The notes under the pieces are model-generated. The model did not search any database, had not been told where the DNA came from, and saw only the letters and a program-made list of their open reading frames with translations. A stretch of 64,000 nt of DNA from an uncultured Maribacter sp. (GTDB taxonomy: Bacteria; Bacteroidota; Bacteroidia; Flavobacteriales; Flavobacteriaceae): assembly GCF_947500985.1 (NCBI RefSeq), contig NZ_CANMTX010000003.1, positions 596,803-660,802 of the forward strand, read 5' to 3'. How positions within the stretch are numbered: the stretch's first letter is position 1; each line of letters begins with the position of its first letter. This document shows positions 27,879 to 37,688 of this stretch, piece by piece. A program made the position numbers and the translations under genes.

Positions 27879-29197
27879 TACAATTCAGACGCCTTCTCTT
27901 TATTTGTCACATTAAGACGTAATGCTAAAAAAGCAGAGATTGCAAAAAATGCTCCAGCAAACAACATGGCATTAATAGCATTATTACCAAGTAAATATTT
28001 ATAAATAGGTCCGAATGTGAGCGTCTCAATACCCATAGGGATTACGATCATCATATTTAAGATACCCATATAAACACCACGTCTTTCTTGCGGAACCACT
28101 TTTGACACCATGGTATAAGGAATACCCATCATTGCCGCCCAACCAATACCGAAAAGAACCATTGGCACCAGAACCATAATCGGATCTGAGATATACGGAA
28201 TCGTAAATAATGAAATAGCAGTACCGAACAAGCTTAATGCATATATTTTTTTACCACCGAATTTCAATGTCAAAGGCACCAAAGCCAAAGCAACTACCAT
28301 GGTAACTATATTATAAGTTAAACTCATTTGTGCAGATTGAGAAGCTGCCTCTCCTGTTGAGTAGCCCATTGTCAATTTAAACAGCGGTGTAGTATACTGC
28401 CAGTAAATAAATAGTGCATACCACTGAAATAAATATACTACCCCTACTCTCCACATAAATTTGGGCATTTTCTGTATAGATTCTCTAATTTCTTTAAAGG
28501 GTAAAGCAATGCGCTCAGTTAACGGTTTAGCTTTTGCATTGTTAATCGCGGTCAACTCTTCTGATGAAGGGGGAATTTCTGGAGTTTTTAAAACTGAATA
28601 AAGGATAGTGGTAATGGAAAGAATTGCACCAATATAAAATGAGTAGTACAACCAAGTAGGTATCGTTCCAGCAACTTCAACAGATTCACCTCCAAATAAA
28701 TATTGGAATAGTACAATAGATCCATTTGCTAAAAGTATACCTGCACCCACAAACAAACTTTGCATTTGATAACCTAAACTCAATTGTTTCTCAGGAAGTT
28801 TATCACCAACAAAAGCCCTATAAGGCTCCATTGCCATATTGTTACCTACGTCAAGGATCCAAAGTAAACCAACAGCAAACCATAAAACGGGACTCGTTGG
28901 GAAAGCGAATAAACATAAACTACCCAAAATTGCCCCAATCAAGAAAAAAGGCTTTCTTCTACCCCAACGTTCTGACCATGTTTTATCTGAAATAGCCCCA
29001 ATTATAGGCTGCACAATTAACCCTGTTACCGGACCAGCGATATTTAAAATAGGAAGCATATCTTCTGGGGCACCTAGATATAAGAAAATAGGATTAATAG
29101 CGGTTTGCTGCAACCCGAAGCTATACTGGATTCCTAAAAAACCAACATTCATATTAAATATCTGCCAGAAACTTAGACTTGGTTTATTGAACTTCAT
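27878..29197 (-). CDS. MFS transporter, SLC45/glycoside-pentoside-hexuronide-like sugar carrier
   Basis: 439 residues with about 12 transmembrane helices. The loop between helices 2 and 3 reads ISDKTWSERWGRRKPFFLIG, the RWGRRRPF-type signature of the SLC45/sucrose-maltose carrier group. The opening FNMNVGFLGIQYSFGLQQTA is also typical. In flavobacteria such carriers often import maltose or other disaccharides together with glycosidases, but none lie here, so the substrate is inferred only. The 5' region (29198-29365, 168 bases) holds a weak inverted repeat (AATCG, 8 bases, CGATT at 29336-29353) but no clear promoter. Confidence 0.85.
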   Translation of the reverse strand: MKFNKPSLSFWQIFNMNVGFLGIQYSFGLQQTAINPIFLYLGAPEDMLPILNIAGPVTGLIVQPIIGAISDKTWSERWGRRKPFFLIGAILGSLCLFAFPTSPVLWFAVGLLWILDVGNNMAMEPYRAFVGDKLPEKQLSLGYQMQSLFVGAGILLANGSIVLFQYLFGGESVEVAGTIPTWLYYSFYIGAILSITTILYSVLKTPEIPPSSEELTAINNAKAKPLTERIALPFKEIRESIQKMPKFMWRVGVVYLFQWYALFIYWQYTTPLFKLTMGYSTGEAASQSAQMSLTYNIVTMVVALALVPLTLKFGGKKIYALSLFGTAISLFTIPYISDPIMVLVPMVLFGIGWAAMMGIPYTMVSKVVPQERRGVYMGILNMMIVIPMGIETLTFGPIYKYLLGNNAINAMLFAGAFFAISAFLALRLNVTNKEKASEL

Positions 29198-29365
29198 GTA
29201 CGAGATCAGTTAATTAATTGGTGATACGTTTTAGTACATTCTCACAAAACCTATAGTATTATTTCGGAAAACGTAATTTTCAACGACTACCAATATAATA
29301 TAATTAAGACTGTTCTAGTACATTACTATTCAGAAAATCGAACGAAAACGATTGAGAAGTTTCAA

Positions 29366-30292
29366 TTATTTTAAAAACTCAATATTTCTTGTGAGTCCGT
29401 CGAACTTCGTTCGCTTAACCGCAGATTTCTTGAACACTTTTTGAAAGACATCGACAGTTATTTCTTCCCAGTCTTTTTTAGTCATACTAAGGAGGTCTGG
29501 ATTAGGGTTGAATAATGGTTCATTATGTGGTTTCGAAAACCGATTCCAAGGGCAAACATCTTGGCAAACATCACAGCCGAACATCCAATCATCAAAAGAA
29601 CCTTTCATTTCGTTTGGCAGTTCATTTTTTAACTCAATCGTAAAGTAAGAAATACACTTACTACCATCAACAACGTACGGATCAACAATTGCCTGTGTTG
29701 GGCAGGCATCTATACAGGCGGTACAGGTACCACAATGATCGGTTACCGCATGGTCATATTCTAATTCTAAATCAACTATCAACTCTGCTATAAAATAAAA
29801 AGAGCCAACTTGCTGGGTGAGTAAATTGCTATTCTTACCTATCCATCCTAGCCCACTTTTTGCTGCCCAAGCTTTATCTAATACAGGGGCAGAATCTACA
29901 AAAGCACGACCATTGACCTCGCCTATTTCCTCGGTAATAAACTCTTGTAATTGCCTTAGTTTGGTTTTGATGATATGATGATAATCTTGACCATATGCAT
30001 ATTTTGAAATCTTATAAGAATCATCGGTTTGCGTTTCCTCTGGATAGTAATTTAATAAAAGAGAAATAACCGACTTAGAGCCTTCAACCAATAATCTCGG
30101 GTCTAATCTTTTATCGAAATGATTAGCCATATAGCTCATTTCGCCATTCATATTTTTATTCAACCACTTTTCTAACCTAGGTGCTTCTTCTTCTAAAAAA
30201 TTTGACTTGGATATACCACATGATAAAAAACCGAGGCGTTTGGCTTCGGTTTTAATGCTATTTGTCCATTTAGATTTTATGTCTATACTCAA
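29366..30292 (-). CDS. queG: epoxyqueuosine reductase
   Basis: Cobalamin-dependent iron-sulfur enzyme that reduces epoxyqueuosine to queuosine, the last step of tRNA wobble-base modification. 308 residues, normal length. It has two 4Fe-4S motifs ([12 protein letters not shown] and CDVCQDVCP), an N-terminal reductase domain with [12 protein letters not shown], and [12 protein letters not shown]. The start is TTG at 30292, overlapping the ruvB stop as TTGA, so translation is coupled; the next in-frame ATG is some 48 codons inside and would delete conserved sequence. Confidence 0.94.
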   Translation of the reverse strand: MSIDIKSKWTNSIKTEAKRLGFLSCGISKSNFLEEEAPRLEKWLNKNMNGEMSYMANHFDKRLDPRLLVEGSKSVISLLLNYYPEETQTDDSYKISKYAYGQDYHHIIKTKLRQLQEFITEEIGEVNGRAFVDSAPVLDKAWAAKSGLGWIGKNSNLLTQQVGSFYFIAELIVDLELEYDHAVTDHCGTCTACIDACPTQAIVDPYVVDGSKCISYFTIELKNELPNEMKGSFDDWMFGCDVCQDVCPWNRFSKPHNEPLFNPNPDLLSMTKKDWEEITVDVFQKVFKKSAVKRTKFDGLTRNIEFLK

Positions 30293-31311
30293 AACAAGCC
30301 AGGTTGAATTCCTCCTTTTATTCTACCAAGGTGCTTGTAAGCCAATTCGGTTACTTCACGACCACGAGGAGTTCTCATAATAAACCCTTGCTGAATTAGA
30401 AATGGCTCATAAACTTCTTCAATAGTTTCTGCACTTTCAGATACCGCAGTTGCTAAAGTGGTAATACCTACAGGACCGCCTTTAAACTTATCAATAATAG
30501 TGGTTAGAATTTTATTATCCATTTCATCTAGCCCATGCGCATCTACATTTAATGCCTTTAAGCTAAATTTTGAAATTTCCATATCAATAGAGCCATTTCC
30601 TTTTATCTCTGCAAAATCACGTACTCTTCTAAGTAACGCATTACAAATTCTAGGTGTACCTCTACTTCTACCGGCAATTTCTATGGCTGCATCTTGAGTA
30701 ATGGGTACACGTAATATTTCTGCACTACGTTCAACAATAGTCGAAAGCAATTCGGTAGAATAATATTGTAACCTACTTTGAATACCAAATCGTGCACGCA
30801 TTGGTGCTGTCAATAATCCAGAACGGGTGGTAGCACCAATCAAAGTAAACGGATTCAAATTAATCTGAACAGACCGCGCATTTGGCCCAGATTCTAACAT
30901 GATATCAATCTTATAATCTTCCATCGCAGAGTATAAATACTCTTCTACAATAGGACTTAATCTGTGAATTTCATCAATAAACAAAACATCCCGCTCATCT
31001 AAATTTGTCAAGAGTCCAGCTAAATCGCCAGGTTTATCCAAAACAGGACCGGAAGTGATCTTGATACCTACACCCAATTCATTAGCTAGGATATTTGCCA
31101 ATGTAGTTTTACCTAAACCTGGGGGACCATGAAACAAGGTATGATCCAAGGCCTCTCCTCTTCTATTTGCAGCTTCAACAAATACCTTAAGATTTTCAAG
31201 CACCTGTTCTTGACCTGTAAAATCGTCAAAATTTATGGGTCTTAATGCTCTTTCAATGTCTAGCTCCTCATTAGAGAAACCATCAGCAGATGGATCTAAA
31301 TACTCGTTCAT
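30289..31311 (-). CDS. ruvB: Holliday junction branch migration ATPase RuvB
   Basis: Hexameric AAA+ motor that drives branch migration with RuvA. 340 residues. Walker A is [13 protein letters not shown], Walker [11 protein letters not shown], sensor 1 [11 protein letters not shown] and the arginine-finger region MRARFG; the C-terminal winged helix contains [17 protein letters not shown]. Opening [12 protein letters not shown] is standard. The ATG at 31311 is preceded 8 bases away by TATCTTTG (31319-31326), an exact -7 box without a clear -33 partner, suggesting a very short leader. queG follows with a 4-base overlap. Confidence 0.97.
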   Translation of the reverse strand: MNEYLDPSADGFSNEELDIERALRPINFDDFTGQEQVLENLKVFVEAANRRGEALDHTLFHGPPGLGKTTLANILANELGVGIKITSGPVLDKPGDLAGLLTNLDERDVLFIDEIHRLSPIVEEYLYSAMEDYKIDIMLESGPNARSVQINLNPFTLIGATTRSGLLTAPMRARFGIQSRLQYYSTELLSTIVERSAEILRVPITQDAAIEIAGRSRGTPRICNALLRRVRDFAEIKGNGSIDMEISKFSLKALNVDAHGLDEMDNKILTTIIDKFKGGPVGITTLATAVSESAETIEEVYEPFLIQQGFIMRTPRGREVTELAYKHLGRIKGGIQPGLF

Positions 31312-31441
31312 ACACTAACAAAGATAGACAAACACGAGATAACTTTACATCTATACCATTAGGTAATTGAATTTATCCGAATCCCTAAATGAAGCGTTAA
31401 ATACATATAAGAAATCTAACTAAATATTGTAATTTCATGGC

Positions 31442-33706
31442 ATGACAAAAGAAAATTATACTGCACAAGTTTTACAATATATTCCTGTTTTTTATATTAT
31501 CTGGTCAGATGACCTGCTCTCGGCTTCAGAAATAAATGTCGTTGATTATGCTATTTCTAACGATAACACATTATCTGGCGATGATAAAAAACAACTTAAA
31601 ACATGGATGAATGTCAAAAATCCACCAAAGAACGAATTATTTAAGTCTTGGAAACAATTAATTATCAATAGCAATGTAAAGTTGATAGAGCATGAAACAT
31701 ATCCGCTTGCGGCATTCAGTCAAAAAGTAGCATCGCATTATCATAATGACATCTTGTTCAATGATCAAATTAAAGAGATTGAAATAAACTTGGGCATTCA
31801 ACCAAATCATTACAATCATTTATTTGAGGTACATATTGATTTAGAAAAAAAGTCTTCACAGTATTCTGCACAAGTTATAGACACCATTTTAAAAGGAGAA
31901 CATGCAGAAGCTATAGATTCCTTTAGATCAGTACTTAACGATCCTATATTTTCATGGGAAGTTAGACGTGACAAAAAAGAATTTAGAAATCATGTTTTAA
32001 AACAAGTAGAATTTCTAGCGGATAAAGGGTACGGTGCAATGGCTTACCCAAAAGAATATGGCGGCACCAATGATATGGAGGGCTATGCTACCATTTTCGA
32101 AAATATGATGTGGTCTGATGGAAGCTTAGCTATAAAATTTGGTGTACAATTTGGATTGTTCGGAGGAAGCATTCAAAAACTGGGAACCAAAAAACACCAT
32201 GACAAATATTTAACCGCAACAGGAAAAACAGAATTATTAGGATGCTTTGCAATGACAGAAACCGGACACGGATCAAATGTTCGCGGAATAAAAACTACAG
32301 CAACCTACAACAAGAAAACTGAAACTATCGTCATTCACACTCCTGGTAAAAATGACAATAAAGAATATATCGGCAATGCCATACACTCTAAAATGGCATC
32401 TGTATTTGCCCAGCTTATTATTAATGGAAAAAATGAAGGTGTTCATGCCATTCTAGTTCCACTTAGAAATGAAAAGCATGAGCTACTACCGGGTATAACT
32501 ATTGAAGACAATGGTTATAAACTAGGGCTAAACGGTGTTGATAATGGCAAGATCTGGTTTAATCAAGTTGAAGTACCCAAAGAAAATTTACTAAACAAGT
32601 ACGGAACCATTTTAGGTAATGGAGAATACTATTCGGAAATTAAAAATCCTAACAAACGATTCTTTACCATGCTGGGTACTTTAGTAGGTGGTAGAATTTG
32701 TGTTGCGAGAGCAGGTTTAGGCGGAGCCAAATATGCGCTGACCATAGCTATTAAACATGCTTTAAAAAGAAGACAATTTAATGATAGTGTAAAAATACAG
32801 GAAGATTTATTGATGGATTACCCATCTCATCAATTACGTTTAACTCCGCTAGTTGCAAGTGCATATGTGTATCACATTACATTAGATAAAATGATGAAGC
32901 TTTACTGCGATGAATCTCAACCAGACAAAAGACAAGTTGAAACACAGGTAGCAGGACTTAAATCTATTATTACCTGGTATGCTAACGATACTATTCAAGA
33001 ATGTCGTGAAGCCTGTGGCGGCAAAGGTTATTTGTTAGAAAACAGAATTGCAGATTTAAAAGGCGATGTAGATATATTCACCACGTTTGAAGGCGATAAT
33101 AATGTATTATTACAACTTGCGGCAAAAGGCGTACTTTCAGATTTTAAAGCTGAATTTAATAGCGCAGGCTTTTCAACGGTATTAAAACTGTTAAGCTCTC
33201 AACTAAGTGATAAGCTTTCTACCATAAATCCGCTATACACGAACAAGACGGATAAGGACCATTTATACAACCCGAAGTTTCATGTTCATGCCTTTGAGCA
33301 TAGAACAAGAAGACTTACCTATACAATAGCTATGCGAATTAGGGGATATATTAAAAAAGGTATTCCGTCTTATCAAGCATTTTTAAAGGTTCAAACTCAT
33401 TTAATGACTCTTGGCAAGGCATATAGTGCCGAACTAGCTTATAAATCATTTATAGAGCACACAAGCTCAATGACTGAACCAGAGTATAAAGCGTTATTTG
33501 AAAAATTAGGAACTTTATACGCACTTTCCGAAATAAGAAAAGATGCTTCTTGGTATCTAGAACAAGGCTACATTAGCGGAACTAAGTCAAAAGCTATACG
33601 CCAAAGAGTTGAACGTTTATGTACCGAGCTAAGACCACATTTAAATAGTCTTGTAGACGGTTTTGGCATACCTGAGCATTTAATGACAGCACCTATAGCG
33701 AATTAG
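31442..33706 (+). CDS. acyl-CoA oxidase-like acyl-CoA dehydrogenase
   Basis: Large FAD protein of 754 residues that oxidises acyl-CoA at the alpha-beta bond. Motifs are those of the acyl-CoA oxidase branch more than short ACADs: GCFAMTETGHGSNVRGIKTT (FAD/substrate loop), EACGGKGYLLENR and TTFEGDNNVLLQLAAKGVL. It has an N-terminal helical extension (about 1-150) and a C-terminal acyl-CoA oxidase-type domain. Whether electrons go to oxygen or to an electron transfer flavoprotein cannot be decided by eye. It is a single-gene unit, divergent from ruvB, and its stop codon overlaps that of the convergent GIN-domain gene. Confidence 0.88.
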   Translation: MTKENYTAQVLQYIPVFYIIWSDDLLSASEINVVDYAISNDNTLSGDDKKQLKTWMNVKNPPKNELFKSWKQLIINSNVKLIEHETYPLAAFSQKVASHYHNDILFNDQIKEIEINLGIQPNHYNHLFEVHIDLEKKSSQYSAQVIDTILKGEHAEAIDSFRSVLNDPIFSWEVRRDKKEFRNHVLKQVEFLADKGYGAMAYPKEYGGTNDMEGYATIFENMMWSDGSLAIKFGVQFGLFGGSIQKLGTKKHHDKYLTATGKTELLGCFAMTETGHGSNVRGIKTTATYNKKTETIVIHTPGKNDNKEYIGNAIHSKMASVFAQLIINGKNEGVHAILVPLRNEKHELLPGITIEDNGYKLGLNGVDNGKIWFNQVEVPKENLLNKYGTILGNGEYYSEIKNPNKRFFTMLGTLVGGRICVARAGLGGAKYALTIAIKHALKRRQFNDSVKIQEDLLMDYPSHQLRLTPLVASAYVYHITLDKMMKLYCDESQPDKRQVETQVAGLKSIITWYANDTIQECREACGGKGYLLENRIADLKGDVDIFTTFEGDNNVLLQLAAKGVLSDFKAEFNSAGFSTVLKLLSSQLSDKLSTINPLYTNKTDKDHLYNPKFHVHAFEHRTRRLTYTIAMRIRGYIKKGIPSYQAFLKVQTHLMTLGKAYSAELAYKSFIEHTSSMTEPEYKALFEKLGTLYALSEIRKDASWYLEQGYISGTKSKAIRQRVERLCTELRPHLNSLVDGFGIPEHLMTAPIAN

Positions 33707-34530
33707 TTTCGCTCCTTTTCTAATCGCGAGGTATCTAGAAAGTCTAAAATGGTAATTTGTGGTTCACCATATAGTTTGGTTCTAGTACCTCCTTTTGAAC
33801 TAAGTTGTAAGGTTTTTAATGCTCTGACTTCAATATCTGGCGAATCTTCAGTAACTAGAAGCACATAGTTGGCTTGCAGGTCAGCTGCTTTTAAAGAGCT
33901 ACTACCGTACATTTTCGCCATTAAGTAATCTGCATTACCCTCTACTTTCGCTGAAGCATTTTTATACATGTAAATATTGTTACTGGCTCCTGTGCTATAC
34001 AATTTCACATCTATTCTATCCTTTAAGGTTATATTCAATGAATCACTAGCTAAATTGAAATCACCAGAACTTATTTCTTCCATTGTAATATCCATAATAT
34101 CGGCAGTAGCGTTTAATTCTAATCTAGAAGTACCAAAAGTTTGTACTCTTAAGCGATTTGTAGAAATAACGTCTTTCATGCTAATTTTACCATTTAGCAT
34201 CTTAATACTACTTAGTTCTTGAAAGAAGATAGTAATATCAAGTTTCTTTTTTGACGTTATATTATAAAATGATGATATCTTAAGAATACCATCGTCAACT
34301 TTAAATTTAAGAACATCCAATAAATTATCGTCCAATTCTAACGCATAACCTTCAGTTGTAGACTTCTGAATTACAATATCTAAATCATCGACTAATTCAA
34401 TTGCTGTAAAAGGCTCTAAATCTTCTCTTACTTCAATGACATTTTTATTCCCCTTTATCTTAGGTTTACGTTGAGAGTAACCATTAACTGAAATAAACAA
34501 TACTATAACAAGTAGGGCGAACTTTTTCAT
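33703..34530 (-). CDS. GIN domain (DUF2807) exported protein
   Basis: 275 residues with a signal peptide (about 1-19, ending NGYSQ) and a repetitive beta-helix-like body (about 30-265), the putative auto-transporter adhesin head GIN domain (DUF2807). The repeats of short beta strands with A/S/T turns (TGASNNIYMYKNASAKVEGN) are visible. Function is unknown; many flavobacterial genomes carry several such proteins. It lies downstream of the ctaD terminator. Its stop overlaps the acyl-CoA oxidase gene's stop on the other strand. Confidence 0.82.
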   Translation of the reverse strand: MKKFALLVIVLFISVNGYSQRKPKIKGNKNVIEVREDLEPFTAIELVDDLDIVIQKSTTEGYALELDDNLLDVLKFKVDDGILKISSFYNITSKKKLDITIFFQELSSIKMLNGKISMKDVISTNRLRVQTFGTSRLELNATADIMDITMEEISSGDFNLASDSLNITLKDRIDVKLYSTGASNNIYMYKNASAKVEGNADYLMAKMYGSSSLKAADLQANYVLLVTEDSPDIEVRALKTLQLSSKGGTRTKLYGEPQITILDFLDTSRLEKERN

Positions 34531-34615
34531 AATCTAAACTTCTATTTAAAATTGAAGGTATTTAATTTTGTGTAATAATAAAACAACTTAGCAATATCTT
34601 AAGAAGATTGCAAAA

Positions 34616-34645
34616 AAAAGCCCAACTATTACTAGTTGGGCTTTT
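34616..34645 (-). terminator. intrinsic terminator after ctaD
   Basis: A 13-bp perfect stem (AAAAGCCCAACTA / TAGTTGGGCTTTT) with a 4-base loop, followed on the minus strand by T-rich sequence. It starts 18 bases past the ctaD stop and closes the long actABCDEF-coxB-ctaD operon. Confidence 0.92.
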
Positions 34646-34662
34646 ATATAACTCAATGAAGC

Positions 34663-36492
34663 TTAATGATTCATTTCTTCTTCATTTTCCTGAAGTGGTA
34701 TGTGTTGTGGTATGTAATCTTGACCTGGAATATAATATTCACCATTCTCATCAACCTTACTATAATCATAAGACCATCTATGAACTTCTGGTATTGCACC
34801 AGCCCAGTTACCATGAATATGCTTTTGTTCAGCAGTCCATTCTAATGTATTAGATTTCCAAGGATTAACTGGACCAACCTTACCATAGAAAACACTATAG
34901 ATAAAGTTTGCTACGAACACTAATTGAGCAGCACCTGCAATAATAGCAAATACGGTCATTAATACTTGTATATCTGCTAGTTCATCAAACATTGGAAACG
35001 CCGTGTTTTCATAATATCTTCTTGGTACACCTGCCATACCAACAAAATGCATTGGAAAGAACACACCGTAAGCAGCAACCGCAGTTACCCAAAAATGGAC
35101 ATATCCTAAATTCTTATTTAAAAGTTTTCCTTCAAACATTACAGGGAACCAATGGTACACACCAGCAAACAAACCATATAATGCAGAGATACCCATTACT
35201 AAGTGGAAGTGAGCAATTACGAAATAGGTGTCATGAACATTAATATCTAATGTACTATCTCCTAAAACAATACCTGTTAAACCACCTGTAATAAATGTTG
35301 ATACAAAACCAATTGAAAATAGCATCGCAGGATTTAATTGCAGATTACCTTTCCAGAGGGTTGTTATCCAGTTAAATGCTTTCACCGCTGAAGGTATCGC
35401 TATCAACAAAGTTGTAAATGTAAATACAGATCCTAAAAATGGATTCATACCAGAGATAAACATATGGTGACCCCATACAATTGTTGAAAGAAAAGCAATT
35501 GCAAGAATAGAAGCAATCATAGCTCGATAACCAAATATAGGCTTACGTGCACTAGTAGCCATAATCTCAGATACTAATCCCATTGCTGGTAAAATCACAA
35601 TATACACCTCTGGGTGCCCTAAAAACCAGAATAAATGTTCAAATAATACCGGCGAACCACCTTGATAATGTAAAACCTCGCCTTGAATAAATATATCTGA
35701 AAGGAAGAAAGAAGTACCAAAACTTCTATCCATAATCAATAATAATGCTGCTGACAATAAAACTGGGAAAGAAACTACCCCAATAATAGCCGTTACAAAG
35801 AAAGCCCATATCGTTAAAGGCAATCTTGTCATTGACATTCCTTTAGTTCTTAAGTTTATAACCGTTACGATGTAGTTCAAAGATCCTATAAGAGATGATG
35901 CAATGAAAATCGCCATTGAACTTAACCATAAAGTCATACCTAAACCAGAACCAGGTTGTGCCATTGGTAATGCACTTAAAGGTGGGTAAATTGTCCATCC
36001 AGCTGCTGCCGGACCTGCTTCAACAAATAATGAAATAACCATTACTACAGCTGAAACAAAGAACAACCAGAATGATACCATATTAAGGAATCCTGATGCC
36101 ATATCTCGAGCACCAATTTGCAACGGAATCAATAGGTTACTAAACGTACCACTTAAACCTGCAGTAAGTACAAAGAATACCATGATAGTACCATGCATTG
36201 TTACTAAAGCTAAATAAACGTCAGCATCCATAACTCCACCTGGAGCCCATTTTCCTAAAAGAGCCTCAAATATTGGAAATGCCTCACCTGGCCATGCCAA
36301 TTGCATTCTAAATAATAATGACATTGCAATACCAATAAAACCCATTATCAATACACCCGTTATAAGGTATTGTTTGGCAATCATTTTATGGTCTTGGCTA
36401 AAGATGTACTTTGTTACAAAAGTTTCTTTATGATGATGTCCATGATCGTCGTGTGCGTGATCATCTACATGTGCATGTGCTGTTGCTGACAT
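34663..36492 (-). CDS. ctaD: cytochrome c oxidase subunit I
   Basis: Catalytic subunit with heme a and the heme a3-CuB site, reducing oxygen to water and pumping protons. 609 residues, about 12 helices. Ligands are visible: H100 in TMHGTIMVFF (heme a), H293/Y297 in GHPEVYIV (CuB histidine and cross-linked tyrosine), VWGHHMF (CuB pair) and HDTYFVIAHFHLVMG (heme a and a3). The N-terminus is unusually histidine-rich (nine His in residues 6-21). It is the last gene of the ACIII operon, 61 bases after coxB. Confidence 0.97.
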   Translation of the reverse strand: MSATAHAHVDDHAHDDHGHHHKETFVTKYIFSQDHKMIAKQYLITGVLIMGFIGIAMSLLFRMQLAWPGEAFPIFEALLGKWAPGGVMDADVYLALVTMHGTIMVFFVLTAGLSGTFSNLLIPLQIGARDMASGFLNMVSFWLFFVSAVVMVISLFVEAGPAAAGWTIYPPLSALPMAQPGSGLGMTLWLSSMAIFIASSLIGSLNYIVTVINLRTKGMSMTRLPLTIWAFFVTAIIGVVSFPVLLSAALLLIMDRSFGTSFFLSDIFIQGEVLHYQGGSPVLFEHLFWFLGHPEVYIVILPAMGLVSEIMATSARKPIFGYRAMIASILAIAFLSTIVWGHHMFISGMNPFLGSVFTFTTLLIAIPSAVKAFNWITTLWKGNLQLNPAMLFSIGFVSTFITGGLTGIVLGDSTLDINVHDTYFVIAHFHLVMGISALYGLFAGVYHWFPVMFEGKLLNKNLGYVHFWVTAVAAYGVFFPMHFVGMAGVPRRYYENTAFPMFDELADIQVLMTVFAIIAGAAQLVFVANFIYSVFYGKVGPVNPWKSNTLEWTAEQKHIHGNWAGAIPEVHRWSYDYSKVDENGEYYIPGQDYIPQHIPLQENEEEMNH

Positions 36493-36553
36493 AATCGTAA
36501 TCTTATTTTTATTAATTTTCTTATTATAGCTTTGTTGACTTGAGTATAAAAAA

Positions 36554-37657
36554 CTACTCTCCTATTGAAACTGAACTTACAGTATTAAATGCAGGACTAG
36601 CTTCGTCTTTCATTACCGTCTCGGCGAATGTTGACTGACCTTTCATCCATTCATTATACTCCTCTTCTGTTTCTACAATTATCTTCATTTGCATATTGTA
36701 ATGTGACTTTCCACAAATCTTATTACAAAGCAAGATATAATCAAACTCCCAAGGATCAATTGCCTCTCCTGTTTTCACAGCTTTCTCTGCACGTAGCTTA
36801 TTAGTTCTCTTCACTTTAGCTACCACATCTTGATTCATTCTCATTTCTTCTGTAGTGTAAATCGGTGTAAACGAAAATTCAGTAATCATACCTGGTACAC
36901 AGTTCATCTGTGCTCTAAAGTGAGGCATATAAGCCGAGTGCAATACATCTTGAGAACGCATTTTAAAATTCACTTTTCTACCTACCGGCAAATGCAATTC
37001 TTTAACAATAACATCATCATGTGCATAAGTATCAGATTCATCCAAACCTAACACATTTGCTTTATCGATATCGATCATTCTAACATTGGCGCCACCTAAA
37101 ACATTATCTCCACCACCATATCTAGCAGTCCAGTTAAATTGCTGTGCATATAACTCAACTATAATTGGGTCATCTTCATCATTAACATCCATAATAGTTG
37201 TCCATGTGTATAATCCCCAAAGTATAAGACCTGCTAATACGATTACGGGTATAATTGTCCAGATGAACTCTAAACGATCATTATCAGCGTAAAACAACGC
37301 TTTCTGACCTTTCTTACCAGAATACTTATAACCGAAATAGTGTAATAGTGCCTGTGTTAATGTCTGTACTATAAATATAATAACCATCGATACTAACATC
37401 AAGCTATCATACTCTTCACCATGAGCAGAACCTGCTTCAGGTAATAAAAATTTACCGTACTTCCAGAAACTGAAAATTGTAATTCCGTAGATGAATACCA
37501 AGAATGCGAATAACATGTATCCATTATTCTTATTATCGCTATCCGTTGCTATTTGGTGCTGTTCTGTTTTAAGCTGAGATAATTCAAATATTTTAGTCAA
37601 TTGCCAAATGGCAATGGCTACAAGAACAAGTACAGCTAAAGTTAATAATGTCGTCAT
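36554..37657 (-). CDS. coxB: cytochrome c oxidase subunit II
   Basis: Carries the CuA centre that receives electrons from cytochrome c or directly from ACIII. 367 residues with an N-terminal helix, two further transmembrane helices (about 50-70 and 85-115), and a periplasmic cupredoxin domain. The CuA ligands are seen in CNKICGKSHYNM (about 312-323) with an upstream histidine in VLHSAYMPHFRAQM. There is no fused cytochrome c domain, consistent with direct electron transfer from the ACIII heme subunits. It lies between actF and ctaD. Confidence 0.96.
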   Translation of the reverse strand: MTTLLTLAVLVLVAIAIWQLTKIFELSQLKTEQHQIATDSDNKNNGYMLFAFLVFIYGITIFSFWKYGKFLLPEAGSAHGEEYDSLMLVSMVIIFIVQTLTQALLHYFGYKYSGKKGQKALFYADNDRLEFIWTIIPVIVLAGLILWGLYTWTTIMDVNDEDDPIIVELYAQQFNWTARYGGGDNVLGGANVRMIDIDKANVLGLDESDTYAHDDVIVKELHLPVGRKVNFKMRSQDVLHSAYMPHFRAQMNCVPGMITEFSFTPIYTTEEMRMNQDVVAKVKRTNKLRAEKAVKTGEAIDPWEFDYILLCNKICGKSHYNMQMKIIVETEEEYNEWMKGQSTFAETVMKDEASPAFNTVSSVSIGE

Positions 37658-37688
37658 TGTATATATAAATGTTATACTTACTTAATTA

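Noticed and set aside
28839..29213. Open frame of 124 codons on the plus strand
   Set aside because: Antisense to the MFS carrier, no start context or family match.
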